Positions 25,384 to 34,317 of a stretch of DNA of 64,000 nt are shown one piece after another. Every line of letters begins with the position of its first letter. Positions within the stretch are counted from its first letter, which is position 1. The position numbers and the translations under genes were made by a program. Origin of the DNA: Micromonospora sp. DSM 45708 (GTDB lineage: Bacteria; Actinomycetota; Actinomycetes; Mycobacteriales; Micromonosporaceae); assembly GCF_039566955.1 (NCBI RefSeq), contig NZ_CP154796.1, forward strand, positions 2,790,001 through 2,854,000. The letters are read 5' to 3'. The notes under the pieces are model-generated. The model searched no databases, had not been told where the DNA came from, and saw nothing but the letters and a program-made list of their open reading frames with translations.

Positions 25384-26394
25384 ATGGCGCGCCTGCTCGG
25401 CTGGGTCGTCAGCAATCTCGACGCGTTCATCGGTCTGCTGCTGGCCGTCACGGTCGCCGTCCTCGGCCTGACGAACACCGTCAGTCAGGACGTGGTCAAC
25501 AGCGCCATCCTGCTGGTCCTCGGCCTGCTCGCCCAGGCGGTGCTGCGCGACCGGCTGCGCCGCCGGACCGCCGAGGAGGAGGTCCGGCAGGTCATGGTGG
25601 ACGTCCGGGCCCGGCTCACCGACCTGGTCCCGCCGATGTCCGCGCTCACCGGCCCGGAGGGCGCGCTGACCCGCTCCCGTGAGGCGATCCAGAGCGCCTC
25701 CATGGTCCGGGTGCTGCACGGCAGCGAGGTCGGCCAGGCGCTCGACGAGGCACGCCAGCACACCGACCGGTGGCACTTCAAGGGCGGCACCGGCACCTAC
25801 CTGCGCGCCGTCACGCTGCCCGAGTGCCTGAGACACGCCCGCCGCCGCAACGCCACGCTCAGCCTCGCCGTCGAGATCATCGACCCGACCGACGAGGAGG
25901 TCTGCGAGCGGTACGCGTGGTTCCGGCGCAGCCTGGAAGCCGACGAGCCGACCGAGCCGAAGGAACCGTGGACGGTCGACCGCACCCGCAAGGAGTCGTA
26001 CGCGACGGTGCTCGCCGCCTGCTGGCACATGCAGCGTTCCGGCCTGCTCACCGTCGACATCCGGCTCTCCGCGCAGATGACCACGTTCCGCTACGACCTC
26101 TCCTCCTCCTGTGTGGTCATCACCCAGGAGAACCCGCAGACGCCGGCGCTGCGCATCGACCGCGGCGAGGTCTACTACAACCGGTTCAACATCGAACTCG
26201 ACTACAGCCGCCGACAGAGCCGCCGGGTGCCGATCGAGTCCGCCGGCCAGGTCCGCCTCGACGACGAGCCCTCCGTCGAACAGGTCCGCCGGCTGTTCGC
26301 CGCGCTCGGGCTGACGCTGCCCCGGTCCTTCGGCGACCGGGAGGTCGGCGACATCGTGCGCAAGGCCCTCCAGGCGAGGAACCCGTACGCATGA
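25384..26394 (+). CDS. Two-helix membrane protein with soluble domain of unknown function
   Basis: A 336-residue protein. Two N-terminal membrane helices (about residues 13-32 and 38-56) are followed by a coiled segment (RDRLRRRTAEEEVRQV) and a mixed alpha/beta domain from about 95. That domain contains RWHFKGGTGTYLRAVTLPEC and LSLAVEIIDPTDEEVC, which loosely recall the phospholipase-D fold with a degenerate H-x-K, but the match is weak. Its last four bases are the ATGA overlap with the cupin-like gene, so the three downstream genes act together. A membrane-tethered effector or sensor is a reasonable guess, not shown. Confidence 0.6.
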   Translation: MARLLGWVVSNLDAFIGLLLAVTVAVLGLTNTVSQDVVNSAILLVLGLLAQAVLRDRLRRRTAEEEVRQVMVDVRARLTDLVPPMSALTGPEGALTRSREAIQSASMVRVLHGSEVGQALDEARQHTDRWHFKGGTGTYLRAVTLPECLRHARRRNATLSLAVEIIDPTDEEVCERYAWFRRSLEADEPTEPKEPWTVDRTRKESYATVLAACWHMQRSGLLTVDIRLSAQMTTFRYDLSSSCVVITQENPQTPALRIDRGEVYYNRFNIELDYSRRQSRRVPIESAGQVRLDDEPSVEQVRRLFAALGLTLPRSFGDREVGDIVRKALQARNPYA

Positions 26395-27044
26395 CCAGCT
26401 ACGCCGACCTGGCACGGGAGATCGACCGGGGCACCCGGCCGGAGCTGCTGCGCGCCTGGGTGCTGGACGTGCTCGCCGACGTCGCCGACGGACGCCGCCC
26501 GCTGCGCGCGGTCCGGCACCCGCTCGGCTTCACCTGCCTGCCGGTGGAGCGCGACGGCCCCGACGGGATCTGCGTGCACGCGTGGCCGGCCGACCCGCCG
26601 CCGGTGCGCCCGACCACCTCGACCATGCACTCGCACAGCTGGGACCTGCTCAGCCACGTGCTGCACGGCACGGTCCGCAACGAGCTGATCGACGTCACCG
26701 ACGCGCCCGCCGACCCGTCGTGGCGGATCTACGAGGTGCACAGCCTCGGCGAGGTCGACGAGGTGGCCGCCACCGACCGGCTGGTCACCGCGATGACCGC
26801 CACCGTGGAGACGCACTCTGCCGGCGACTCGTACGCGCTGCGCGCCGGCGGCTTCCACACCTCGGAGGTCACCGCCGGCGTGCCGGCGGTGACCGTGGCG
26901 CTCGGCCGGACCACACCCGGCGCGTGCGACCTGAGCCTCGGCGCGGTGGACGGGCGCAGCCACCGGGTTCGCCGGGACCGCTGCGACACGGCGGAGACCG
27001 CACGGATGGCGCGCCAGATCGCGCGACTGGTGGCACGGGGCTGA
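26391..27044 (+). CDS. Cupin-like protein of unknown function
   Basis: A 217-residue protein. The central part has the arrangement of a cupin barrel: MHSHSWDLLSHVLHG gives the paired histidines of the first metal motif, and YALRAGGFHTSEV the third. An N-terminal helical segment of about 60 residues comes first. Cupins of this cysteine-dioxygenase-like type bind iron or simply a small molecule. It is translationally coupled to the upstream membrane protein (4-bp overlap) and ends 15 bp before the inositol-monophosphatase-type gene. Confidence 0.65.
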   Translation: MTSYADLAREIDRGTRPELLRAWVLDVLADVADGRRPLRAVRHPLGFTCLPVERDGPDGICVHAWPADPPPVRPTTSTMHSHSWDLLSHVLHGTVRNELIDVTDAPADPSWRIYEVHSLGEVDEVAATDRLVTAMTATVETHSAGDSYALRAGGFHTSEVTAGVPAVTVALGRTTPGACDLSLGAVDGRSHRVRRDRCDTAETARMARQIARLVARG

Positions 27045-27059
27045 CTGGCTGGAGGAGCC

Positions 27060-27962
27060 ATGGACGTGGAGCCGAACAGGGGCGGGCCCGACCTGCGCGA
27101 CGCGCACCGGTTCGCGGTGGAGGCCGCCCGGGCGGCCGGCCGGCTGCTGCGCCGGGGCATCCGGGGCGAGGTGCACGCCCGGGCCAAGGACGACTCCGGC
27201 GACCTGGTCACCGACCTCGACCTGGCCGCCGAGCGGCTGATCGTCGACCGCATCCGGGCCCGCTGGCCGGAGCACGGGGTGATCGCCGAGGAGGGCGGTG
27301 AGTACGCCCCGGACACCACCTGGGCGTGGCTGGTCGACCCGCTCGACGGCACCAACAACGTGGCGATCGGCCTGCCGGCGTACGTGGTGGGCATCGCGCT
27401 GTGCGAGCGCGGCTCACCGGTGCTCGGCGTGGTGCACGACCCGGTCGCCGGCCGGACCTGGTCGGCGCGGCGCGGCCACGGCGCGTTCGTGCACGACTCG
27501 GACCCGGCCGGGCGTCCGCTGCGCGCCGCCCACCGGCCGGTGCCGGCCGCGCCGGTGCTGGCCTGGACCCAGGGCCACGGGGTACGCCGCGACGACAGCA
27601 CCGCCCGGGCGTTGAAGGTCGTGCTCGACACCACCGCCCGCCGGGTGCTGCAACTGTGGGCGCCGCTGTTGTCCTGGGTGATGCTGGCCCGGGGCGACAT
27701 CGACGGCATCGTCGGCTACCGCCCCGAGGCGGTCGACCTGCCGGCCGGAATGCTGCTGGCCGTCGAGGCCGGCATGGTGGTCCGCGCGCTGGACGGCGGC
27801 ACGTTCGACGACCGCTACGGATGCCCGGCCGACCGGCGCAGCTTCGTGGCCGGCCCGCCGGAGACGATCGACCGGCTGGTCAAACTGGTCACCGCGGCAC
27901 AGTGGATCGAACCGCAGGTCCGCCAACTCACCCCGATCAGCCTCGGCACGGTCGGTTGGTGA
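27060..27962 (+). CDS. Inositol monophosphatase family protein
   Basis: A 300-residue enzyme of the lithium-sensitive, magnesium-dependent phosphatase fold. Metal motifs are clear: IAEEGGEYA (Glu), VDPLDGTNN (DPxDGT) and, near the C-terminus, PEAVDLPAGMLLAVEAG with the last Asp. The family includes inositol-1-phosphatase, 3'(2'),5'-bisphosphate nucleotidase (CysQ) and fructose-1,6-bisphosphatase; sequence alone does not decide. GGAGG lies 7 nt before the ATG at 27060. Its context, with a membrane protein and a cupin, suggests a dedicated pathway rather than general inositol supply. Confidence 0.85.
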   Translation: MDVEPNRGGPDLRDAHRFAVEAARAAGRLLRRGIRGEVHARAKDDSGDLVTDLDLAAERLIVDRIRARWPEHGVIAEEGGEYAPDTTWAWLVDPLDGTNNVAIGLPAYVVGIALCERGSPVLGVVHDPVAGRTWSARRGHGAFVHDSDPAGRPLRAAHRPVPAAPVLAWTQGHGVRRDDSTARALKVVLDTTARRVLQLWAPLLSWVMLARGDIDGIVGYRPEAVDLPAGMLLAVEAGMVVRALDGGTFDDRYGCPADRRSFVAGPPETIDRLVKLVTAAQWIEPQVRQLTPISLGTVGW

Positions 27963-28024
27963 GCATGCACGTCCCCTTGGCTGCCTGCCGGCCACCGGCC
28001 GCAGCCGCCGGCTGACCTCCGCGT

Positions 28025-28732
28025 TCAGGCCACGGCCAGCTCGGCGAACCACCGGCCGCCCGCCGGGCGCAGGTCCCGCACGGACAGCCCGGCGTCCGTG
28101 GCCGGGCCGTGCACCGCCCGGGTGTCCAGCCGCGCCCAGCCGAAGCTGGGTCCCCGGCGCCGGCCGGAGACCACGTGCGCCCGGCCCTGCCAGGTGCCGC
28201 TTCCGGGCGGGTCCAGCTCGACCAGCACGGTGCCCTCCGGGTGCAGCAGTTCCCGGCACCGGCGCAGCAGCCGTGCCGGGTCGCCGCCGATGCCGATGTT
28301 GCCGTCCAACAGCACGACGTGCCGCCACCGGCCCTCGGCCGGCAGCGGGTCGAACAGGTCGGCGCGCACCGCGACCGCGCCGCGCGCCCGGGTCAGCGCC
28401 ACCGCCCGTGGGCAGACGTCGACGCCGAGCGCGGCCAGGCCGGCCCGGGCGAGCGCCGCGGTGAGCCGGCCCGGCCCGCACCCCAGGTCCAGCGCCGGGC
28501 CGTGGCAGCGGGCCACCACCGTGGCGGTCGCCGCCTCCGCCGGGCCGTGCCACCGCTCCACCGGCAGCCGTCGGCGAACGCCGTCGGCCTGCACCAGCCA
28601 GTGGCTGCCGGCGCGCTCGCGCAGCGCGGTGCCGAAGGCCTCCACACCCGCCGGCACGCTGGTCGCGCTCGCCGGGCTGGTCCGGGTTCGCGCCTGGAGG
28701 GCTCGCAGGCCCGGCTCGCTCCTCGCGCTCAC
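28025..28732 (-). CDS. SAM-dependent methyltransferase (class I)
   Basis: A 235-residue protein with motif I ALDLGCGPGRLTAALA, post-I VDVCPRAV, motif II HVVLLDGNIGIGGD and motif III PEGTVLVELDPPG. The GTG start overlaps the stop of the upstream DUF2064 gene by 4 bp, so it is the third gene of a coupled operon with a GT2 enzyme and a DUF2064 protein. The set recurs, to my knowledge, beside molybdopterin oxidoreductases in actinomycetes. Substrate unknown. Confidence 0.82.
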   Translation of the reverse strand: MSARSEPGLRALQARTRTSPASATSVPAGVEAFGTALRERAGSHWLVQADGVRRRLPVERWHGPAEAATATVVARCHGPALDLGCGPGRLTAALARAGLAALGVDVCPRAVALTRARGAVAVRADLFDPLPAEGRWRHVVLLDGNIGIGGDPARLLRRCRELLHPEGTVLVELDPPGSGTWQGRAHVVSGRRRGPSFGWARLDTRAVHGPATDAGLSVRDLRPAGGRWFAELAVA

Positions 28733-29415
28733 CGGGAACCGCCCGCCGTCAGCGTCGGCCGCAGCGCGGCGACCTCACGGGCGAACCGGCTGCCGGGGAT
28801 AGTCTGGGCCACCGCCCGGGCGTCGGCCCAGTCGTCCACGTCGCGCAGCGCGGGCAGGGCACCCACCCGCAGGCCCGCGCCGAGCAACGCCGCGTAGGTG
28901 AGCCGGCCGGTGTCGGCGGTGGACATCGGCACCGCGCGCAGCGCCGCCGCCCGGCGCGGGTCGCGCAACCCCAGCGCCCACCAGCCGCCGTCCGCCGCCG
29001 GGCCGAGCACCGCCTCGACGCCGGGCGCCGACAACCGGCGTACGCCGTCGGCGAGCAGCGCCGGCGTCACCTGCGGGGTGTCCATGCCGATCTGGAGCAC
29101 CGGCCGCCCCGGGTACGCGTGCGCCACGTCGGCGTGCGCGTGGGCGAGCCGGTCGGCGAAGCCGTCGCCCCGCTGCGGCAACACCGGCCAGCCGGCGACC
29201 GTGGCGGCGAGTTCCACGCCGTCCTCGGCGTCGGCCAGGCATCCGGCCAGCGCCAGCACCGGCGTCACACCCCCGGTGGCGGCGACCGCGTCCAGCGTGT
29301 CGCGCAGCGCGGCGGCGGCGATCCGGGCCGCCTGCGCCGGGGTGGCCGGCGGGCACAGCCGCGTCTTGACCGCGCCCGGCACCGGGGCCTTCGCCACCAC
29401 CAGCAGGACGGTCAC
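28729..29415 (-). CDS. DUF2064 / TIGR04282-like nucleotidyltransferase-fold protein
   Basis: A 228-residue protein beginning VTVLLVVAKAPVPGAVKTRL, the hallmark of the DUF2064 family (GT-A/nucleotidyltransferase fold), followed by QIGMDTPQVTP (the metal DxD-like position) and GPAADGGWWALGL. Members are annotated as glycosyltransferases or cofactor guanylyltransferases without firm biochemistry. The GTG start at 29415 overlaps the GT2 stop (29412-29415). Operon position between a GT2 enzyme and a methyltransferase suggests action on an activated sugar. Confidence 0.82.
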   Translation of the reverse strand: MTVLLVVAKAPVPGAVKTRLCPPATPAQAARIAAAALRDTLDAVAATGGVTPVLALAGCLADAEDGVELAATVAGWPVLPQRGDGFADRLAHAHADVAHAYPGRPVLQIGMDTPQVTPALLADGVRRLSAPGVEAVLGPAADGGWWALGLRDPRRAAALRAVPMSTADTGRLTYAALLGAGLRVGALPALRDVDDWADARAVAQTIPGSRFAREVAALRPTLTAGGSR

Positions 29416-30086
29416 CGCCGGCCGTCCACAGTGCGCAGCACGGTGAGGAAATCGCGGGTGGCCCGGACCGTGCCGCGTACCGAGCCGGACACCTTGGACT
29501 TCGTGCCGGCGGCGCGCGGGGCGTAGCGGACGTCGTGCTCGTGGATCCGCCAGCCGGCCGCCGCCGCCCGGATCATCAGCTCCAGCGGGTAGCCGAACGC
29601 CCGGTCGGTGACGCCGAGCGCCAGCAACGCCTCGCGGCGGGCCACCCGGATCGGGCTGAGGTCGCGCAACGGCACCCCACGCTGTCGCAGCAGCGCGGCG
29701 ACCAGCGCGGTGCCGGCCCGCGCGTGCCACGGCCAGGCACCGGCCGACACCGGCCGGCGGCGCCCCACCGCCAGGTCGGCCGTGCCGGCCGCGACCGGGG
29801 CGACCAGCGCCGGCAGCTCCGCCGGGTCGAACGAGCCGTCCGCGTCCAGGACGCAGACCAGCTCGGTCCCGGCGGCCTCCAGCCCGGTGTGCACGGCCGC
29901 GCCGTATCCGCGACGCGGTTCGTGCACCACCCGGGCGCCGTGCCGGGCGGCCACCTCGGGAGAGCCGTCCCGGGAGCCGTTGTCCACCACGATCGCCCGG
30001 TAGCCCGGCGGCAGCGCGTTCAGCACCCCGGGCAGGGCGGCGGCCTCGTCCAGGCACGGCAGCACCACGTCGATCTGTGTCCGCAT
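29412..30086 (-). CDS. Glycosyltransferase family 2
   Basis: A 224-residue GT-A enzyme: VVLPCLDEAAALPGVL at the N-terminus, VDNGSRDGSPEVA for nucleotide binding and VLDADGSFDP for the DxD-type metal site. There are no membrane helices, so it resembles the catalytic part of dolichyl-phosphate-mannose-synthase-type proteins and may charge polyprenyl phosphate. The nearby multi-helix membrane protein could use such a donor. A -10-like TAGCGT (complement of 30094-30099) 7 nt before the ATG suggests a leaderless operon start. Confidence 0.87.
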   Translation of the reverse strand: MRTQIDVVLPCLDEAAALPGVLNALPPGYRAIVVDNGSRDGSPEVAARHGARVVHEPRRGYGAAVHTGLEAAGTELVCVLDADGSFDPAELPALVAPVAAGTADLAVGRRRPVSAGAWPWHARAGTALVAALLRQRGVPLRDLSPIRVARREALLALGVTDRAFGYPLELMIRAAAAGWRIHEHDVRYAPRAAGTKSKVSGSVRGTVRATRDFLTVLRTVDGRR

Positions 30087-30231
30087 GCCGCCGACGCTAG
30101 GCGGACCGCCGCCGGACCGACCCCTCGATCGTGCTTACGGAACCGTTACGAGCAGGCATTTCTTACCATCCCGTGACAGTCCGGCGGTTGCGGTCCCGTC
30201 CGGCGTCGGCCGTCCGTATCGTGCGGTCGTC

Positions 30232-31635
30232 ATGAGATCCGCACCCACGCTGCGCCGCGCCCCCGCCGCGGACCGGACCCGCTCCCCGCACCGGGGGGAC
30301 CTGGTCGCGGTCACGGTCGAGGCGGTGTTGCTCGCCGCCGCCGTCGTGGTCGGGCTGGTGCTCAACCGGCGCGGCGTGGGCCTGCACGCCGACGCGGCGC
30401 CGCTGTACGCCACCTGGCGTCCGCACGTCGGTTGGGGCACGCCGCTCGCGGTGCTGGTCGCGCTGGCCGTGCTCGGGCCGGGGCTGCGCTGGGCGCGGAC
30501 CGCCCAGTGGAAGCCGCTGCTGGCCGCCGGCTGGCTGGCGGCGGTGGCCTGGACGCTGGCGCTGGCCCTGGTGGACGGGTGGACGGCCGGGCTGACCCGG
30601 CGGTTGACCCCGCAGGCGGAGTACCTGCACGAGGTGCCCGGGGTGACCGACATTCCCCGCATGTTGGCCGGCTTCACCGATCGCATCCTGGACTTCCAAC
30701 CCGACTCCTGGTCCACCCACACCGCCGGTCACCCACCGGGCGCGCTGCTGGTCTTCGTCTGGCTGGACCGGGTCGGGCTGGGCGGGGGCGCCGCCGCGGC
30801 GCTCTGCTGCGTGCTGGTCGGCGCGACCGTGGTGGTCTCCGTGCCGGTCACGCTGCGCGCGCTGGGCGCCGCCGACGCGGCCCGGGCGGTGCTGCCGTTC
30901 CTGGTGCTGCTGCCCGGCGCGGTGTGGCTGGGTGCCTCCGCCGACGCGGTGTTCACCGGCGTGGTCGCCGCCGGGCTGGCGCTCCTGGCGGTACGCGGAC
31001 CGCTCGCCGCGCTCGCCGGCGGCCTGCTGCTCGGCTTCGCGCTACACCTGTCGTACGGGTTCGTGCTGGTCGGCGCGCTGGCGGTGACCGTGCTGGCGCT
31101 ACGCCCCGACCGTCGCCGGGCCGCCCTGGTCGCCGCCACCGCCGGCGTCACGGCCGTCACCGCGCTGTTCGTCCTGGCCGGCTTCCGCTGGTGGGAGGGG
31201 TACGACCGGGTGGTCGAGCGCTACTACCAGGGCTGGGCGGCCGACCGCCCGTACGCGTACTGGGTGTGGGCGAACCTGGCGGCGTTGCTGCTCTGCGCCG
31301 GGCCGGTGCTCGGCCCGGCGCTGCGCCGTGCCGTCGTCGCGGCGCGCGCCGCCCGTCCGGCCCCCGGCGCGGTCGGCGTTCCGCGTAGCGGGTGGCCCGG
31401 GCGGCTGGTCGGGCTCGGGCCGACGGTGCTGCTGCCGGCCGCCGCCGCGCTGGTGGTGGCCGCCGCCGACCTGTCCGGGATGAGCAAGGCCGAGGTGGAG
31501 CGGATCTGGTTGCCGTTCGTGGTCTGGCTGCTCGTCGCCGCCGCGCACCTGCCCCCGGCGACCCGCCGCCGCTGGCTCGCCGCCCAGGCCCTGACCGCCC
31601 TCCTCGTCAACCACCTCCTCCTCACCGTCTCCTGA
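30232..31635 (+). CDS. Multi-pass membrane protein, GT-C glycosyltransferase-like
   Basis: A 467-residue protein with about ten to twelve membrane helices. The first large loop contains GWTAGLTRRLTPQAEYLHEV and a TAGHPPGALL sequence, reminiscent of GT-C mannosyl/arabinosyltransferases that take lipid-phosphate sugars, but no certain catalytic DD/DE motif is seen. It is divergent from the GT2-DUF2064-methyltransferase operon, and the GT2 enzyme could make its donor. TATCGT stands 9 nt before the ATG at 30232. Confidence 0.65.
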   Translation: MRSAPTLRRAPAADRTRSPHRGDLVAVTVEAVLLAAAVVVGLVLNRRGVGLHADAAPLYATWRPHVGWGTPLAVLVALAVLGPGLRWARTAQWKPLLAAGWLAAVAWTLALALVDGWTAGLTRRLTPQAEYLHEVPGVTDIPRMLAGFTDRILDFQPDSWSTHTAGHPPGALLVFVWLDRVGLGGGAAAALCCVLVGATVVVSVPVTLRALGAADAARAVLPFLVLLPGAVWLGASADAVFTGVVAAGLALLAVRGPLAALAGGLLLGFALHLSYGFVLVGALAVTVLALRPDRRRAALVAATAGVTAVTALFVLAGFRWWEGYDRVVERYYQGWAADRPYAYWVWANLAALLLCAGPVLGPALRRAVVAARAARPAPGAVGVPRSGWPGRLVGLGPTVLLPAAAALVVAAADLSGMSKAEVERIWLPFVVWLLVAAAHLPPATRRRWLAAQALTALLVNHLLLTVS

Positions 31636-31675
31636 CCCCCGCCCCGCCACCCGCCCCCTCCGACGATCACGGCCG

Positions 31676-31737
31676 CGCAGTTTCCCGGAAAGAGTGGCTA
31701 ACGCGGGCGGTATTGCCACTCTTTCCGGGAAACTGCG
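31676..31737. terminator. Long perfect inverted repeat between convergent genes
   Basis: Arms 31676-31698 and 31715-31737 are 23 bp each and perfectly complementary, with a 16-nt loop. The element lies between convergent genes ending at 31635 and 31749 and can form the same hairpin in both transcripts, so a bidirectional terminator is the simplest reading. The arms are much longer than other hairpins here. Similar elements occur at 44057-44113 and 61344-61396. Confidence 0.7.
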
Positions 31738-31748
31738 GCGCGAGAGGG

Positions 31749-32819
31749 TCAGGCGGGTTGGGGGGAGAGGGCGGCGGGGGAGCGGAGAGGGTCGGTGGCG
31801 AAGGCGGTCACGCCGTCGGTGAACGTGACCCGGGCGGTGAAGCCGAGCAGGTCGCGGGCGCGGGACGGGTCGGCCACCACGTGCCGGACGTCGGCCGACC
31901 GCGCGCCGCCGGCGATCTCCGGTTCGGGGCCGCCCATGGCCCGGGCCAGCGCGGTCGCCAGGTCACCCACGGTGTGCGGCTCGCCGGAGCAGACGTTCAC
32001 CGGCACCAGGCCGTCCGGTGGCGGCGCGGTCAACGCCAGCAGGTTCGCCCGGGCCACGTCGGTGACGTGCACGAAGTCCCGCCGCTGCCGGCCGTCCTCC
32101 AGCACGACCGGCGCGCGTCCGGCGGCCAGCGCCGAGCGGAACAGCGAGGCCACCCCGGCGTACGGGGTGTCGCGGGGCATCCGGGGGCCGTAGACGTTGT
32201 GGTAGCGCAGCGCCCACACGCCGCCGCCGGTCTGCCGGGCCCACGCCGCGGCGTAGTGCTCCTGGGCGAGCTTGCTGGCCGCGTACGTGCTGCGCGGCTC
32301 CAGCGGAGCGTCCTCGGGCACCAGCGCCGGGGCGAGCGTGTCGCCGCAGCCGGGGCAGGGCGGGTCGTAGCGGCCTGCGGCCAGGTCGGCGGCGCGGCGC
32401 GCGGCGGGACGCACCACCCCGTGCCGTACGCAGGTGTAACGACCCTCGCCGTAGACCACCATCGAGCTGGCCAGCACCAGCCGGCGTACCCCGGACCGGT
32501 GCATGGCGGCCAGCAGTTGCGCTGTGCCGAGATCGTTGTGCGCGGCGTAGTCCGGCGCGTCGGACGGGTCGAGCCCGTGCCCGACCATGGCCGCCTGGTG
32601 GCAGACCGCGTCCACGCCGGACAGCAGCCGGTCCAGCAGCCCGGCGTCGCGGACGTCGCCGACTGTCGGGTCGTGCCGCCGGGACCATTCCGGCAGCGCG
32701 CCGCCGTGCGCCTGCGGCAGCAGCGCGTCCAGGCAGACCGGCTCGTGGCCCTCGGCCGCCAACAGGTCGGCGATCTGCGATCCGATGAAGCCGGCCGCGC
32801 CGGTGACCAGTACCCGCAT
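31749..32819 (-). CDS. NAD-dependent epimerase/dehydratase (SDR, extended)
   Basis: A 356-residue enzyme with the NAD-binding glycine motif VTGAAGFIGSQ, a Ser in ASSMVVYGEG, and the catalytic YAASK. The family acts on NDP-sugars such as UDP-glucose or dTDP-sugars. An unusual insertion at about residues 148-162 has PPCPGCGDTL, a CxxC pair that could bind zinc or form a disulfide; an extra Cys occurs in GRYTCVRHG. A -10-like TAGCGT (complement of 32828-32833) lies 8 nt before the ATG. Neighbouring glycosyltransferases suggest a shared glycan. Confidence 0.88.
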   Translation of the reverse strand: MRVLVTGAAGFIGSQIADLLAAEGHEPVCLDALLPQAHGGALPEWSRRHDPTVGDVRDAGLLDRLLSGVDAVCHQAAMVGHGLDPSDAPDYAAHNDLGTAQLLAAMHRSGVRRLVLASSMVVYGEGRYTCVRHGVVRPAARRAADLAAGRYDPPCPGCGDTLAPALVPEDAPLEPRSTYAASKLAQEHYAAAWARQTGGGVWALRYHNVYGPRMPRDTPYAGVASLFRSALAAGRAPVVLEDGRQRRDFVHVTDVARANLLALTAPPPDGLVPVNVCSGEPHTVGDLATALARAMGGPEPEIAGGARSADVRHVVADPSRARDLLGFTARVTFTDGVTAFATDPLRSPAALSPQPA

Positions 32820-33006
32820 ACCGTCCCACGCTAGGGCACCCGGGTCGGGCCGGAGACGCGTTCACGTCGAACGTCAGCGGTCCGTAAGGACGACGGTGGT
32901 AAGGCTTCGGTAATGCGGCAAACGCCGTCGCGGGCCGCCGGCGGCGTCTAACGTCCCATCCCGGAAGCGCCGGCCGCCGGTCGGCCCCGCCGCCGAAGGA
33001 GGTGCC

Positions 33007-34317
33007 GTGCCCACCGACGACCCGCCGCCGGGGTATGCCGCGCCGGCCCGGTTCTGGCGTGCCCTGGACCGTCACCGTCCACCGGGCGTGGACGCCGCCG
33101 ACCGGGCCTGGCGCAGTCCGGTACGCGGACCGTGGCTGACCTCCGTGCTGGGCGCCGTGCTGCTGGCCGCCCTGCCGCTGGTGATCGTCACCGGGCTGCT
33201 CGACTGGATCGCCTACGGCCCCCGTTTCGGCCAGGCGTTCCCCCGGGACGTGGGGTGGCTGCACCCGCCGGTGTTCGACTGGCCGACCCGGCCGGCGTGG
33301 CTGTTCCGGGTCACGCAGGGGCTGCACGTGACGCTCGGGATCGTGCTGGTGCCGGTGGTGCTGGCCAAGCTCTGGTCGGTGGTGCCGAAGCTGTTCGCCT
33401 GGCCGCCCGCCCGTTCCGCCGCGCAGGTGCTGGAGCGGCTGTCGTTGCTGCTGCTGGTCGGCGGCATCCTGTTCCAGAGCGCGACCGGCCTGCTCAACAT
33501 CCAGTACGCGTACCTGTTCGGCTTCGACTTCTACACCGCGCACTGGTTCGGCGCCTGGATCTTCACGGCGGCGCTGGTGGTGCACGTGGCGGTCAAGCTG
33601 CCCCGGCTGGTGACCGCGCTGCGCGGGCCGGGCTTCGCGCGTACCCCGGCGGCCCGGACCCGGCCGGAGCCGGCGGACCCGGACGGCCTGGTGGCCCGAC
33701 GCCCCGGCCCGGTCACCATGAGCCGTCGCGGCGTGCTGGCGCTGGCCGGCGGCGGCGCGCTGTTGCTGGCCGCGCTGACCGTGGGGCAGAGCGTGGACGC
33801 GCTGCGGGGCACCGCGTTGCTGCTGCCGCGCGGCCGGCGGGTCGGCGACGGGCCGACGGGTTTCCCGGTCAACCGCAGCGCCGCCGCGGCCGGCGTCACG
33901 CCGGACCGGACCGGGTCGGGCTGGTCGCTGACGCTGCGCGCCGGCGACCGGACGGAGACGCTCGACCGCGACCGGCTGCTCGCGCTGCCGCAGCACACCG
34001 CCACGCTGCCGATCGCCTGCGTGGAGGGCTGGTCGACGTCGCAGACCTGGACCGGGGTACGCCTACGGGACCTCGCCGCGCAGGTCGGCGCCGTGGATCC
34101 CGCCGCGGCGCGGGTCCGCTCGCTGGAACGCGGCGGGCTGTTCAGCCGGGCCACCCTGCACGGCGGCCAGGTCACCGACGCGGACGCGCTGCTCGCGCTG
34201 CGGGTCAACGGCGTCGACCTGAGCCTCGACCACGGTTTCCCGGCCCGGATCGTGGTGCCGGCGCTGCCCGGTGTGCACTGCACCAAGTGGGTCGAGGAGA
34301 TCGAGTTCGATGGCTGA
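33007..34317 (+). CDS. Membrane-bound molybdopterin-dependent oxidoreductase (sulfite-oxidase fold, cytochrome-b-like N-terminus)
   Basis: A 436-residue fusion. Residues about 40-215 hold four membrane helices with histidines (QGLHVTLGIV, FYTAHWFGAW, VVHVAVKL) suited to a b-type haem, and a fifth helix follows MSRRGVLALAGGG, which resembles a Tat-like signal lying inside the chain. The C-terminal 170 residues are an oxidoreductase molybdopterin domain with the cofactor-ligand Cys in IACVEGWSTSQ. It should oxidise or reduce a small substrate on the outer face and pass electrons through the membrane. AAGGAGGT is 3-4 nt before the GTG start. The small membrane gene overlaps its end. Confidence 0.85.
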   Translation: MPTDDPPPGYAAPARFWRALDRHRPPGVDAADRAWRSPVRGPWLTSVLGAVLLAALPLVIVTGLLDWIAYGPRFGQAFPRDVGWLHPPVFDWPTRPAWLFRVTQGLHVTLGIVLVPVVLAKLWSVVPKLFAWPPARSAAQVLERLSLLLLVGGILFQSATGLLNIQYAYLFGFDFYTAHWFGAWIFTAALVVHVAVKLPRLVTALRGPGFARTPAARTRPEPADPDGLVARRPGPVTMSRRGVLALAGGGALLLAALTVGQSVDALRGTALLLPRGRRVGDGPTGFPVNRSAAAAGVTPDRTGSGWSLTLRAGDRTETLDRDRLLALPQHTATLPIACVEGWSTSQTWTGVRLRDLAAQVGAVDPAAARVRSLERGGLFSRATLHGGQVTDADALLALRVNGVDLSLDHGFPARIVVPALPGVHCTKWVEEIEFDG

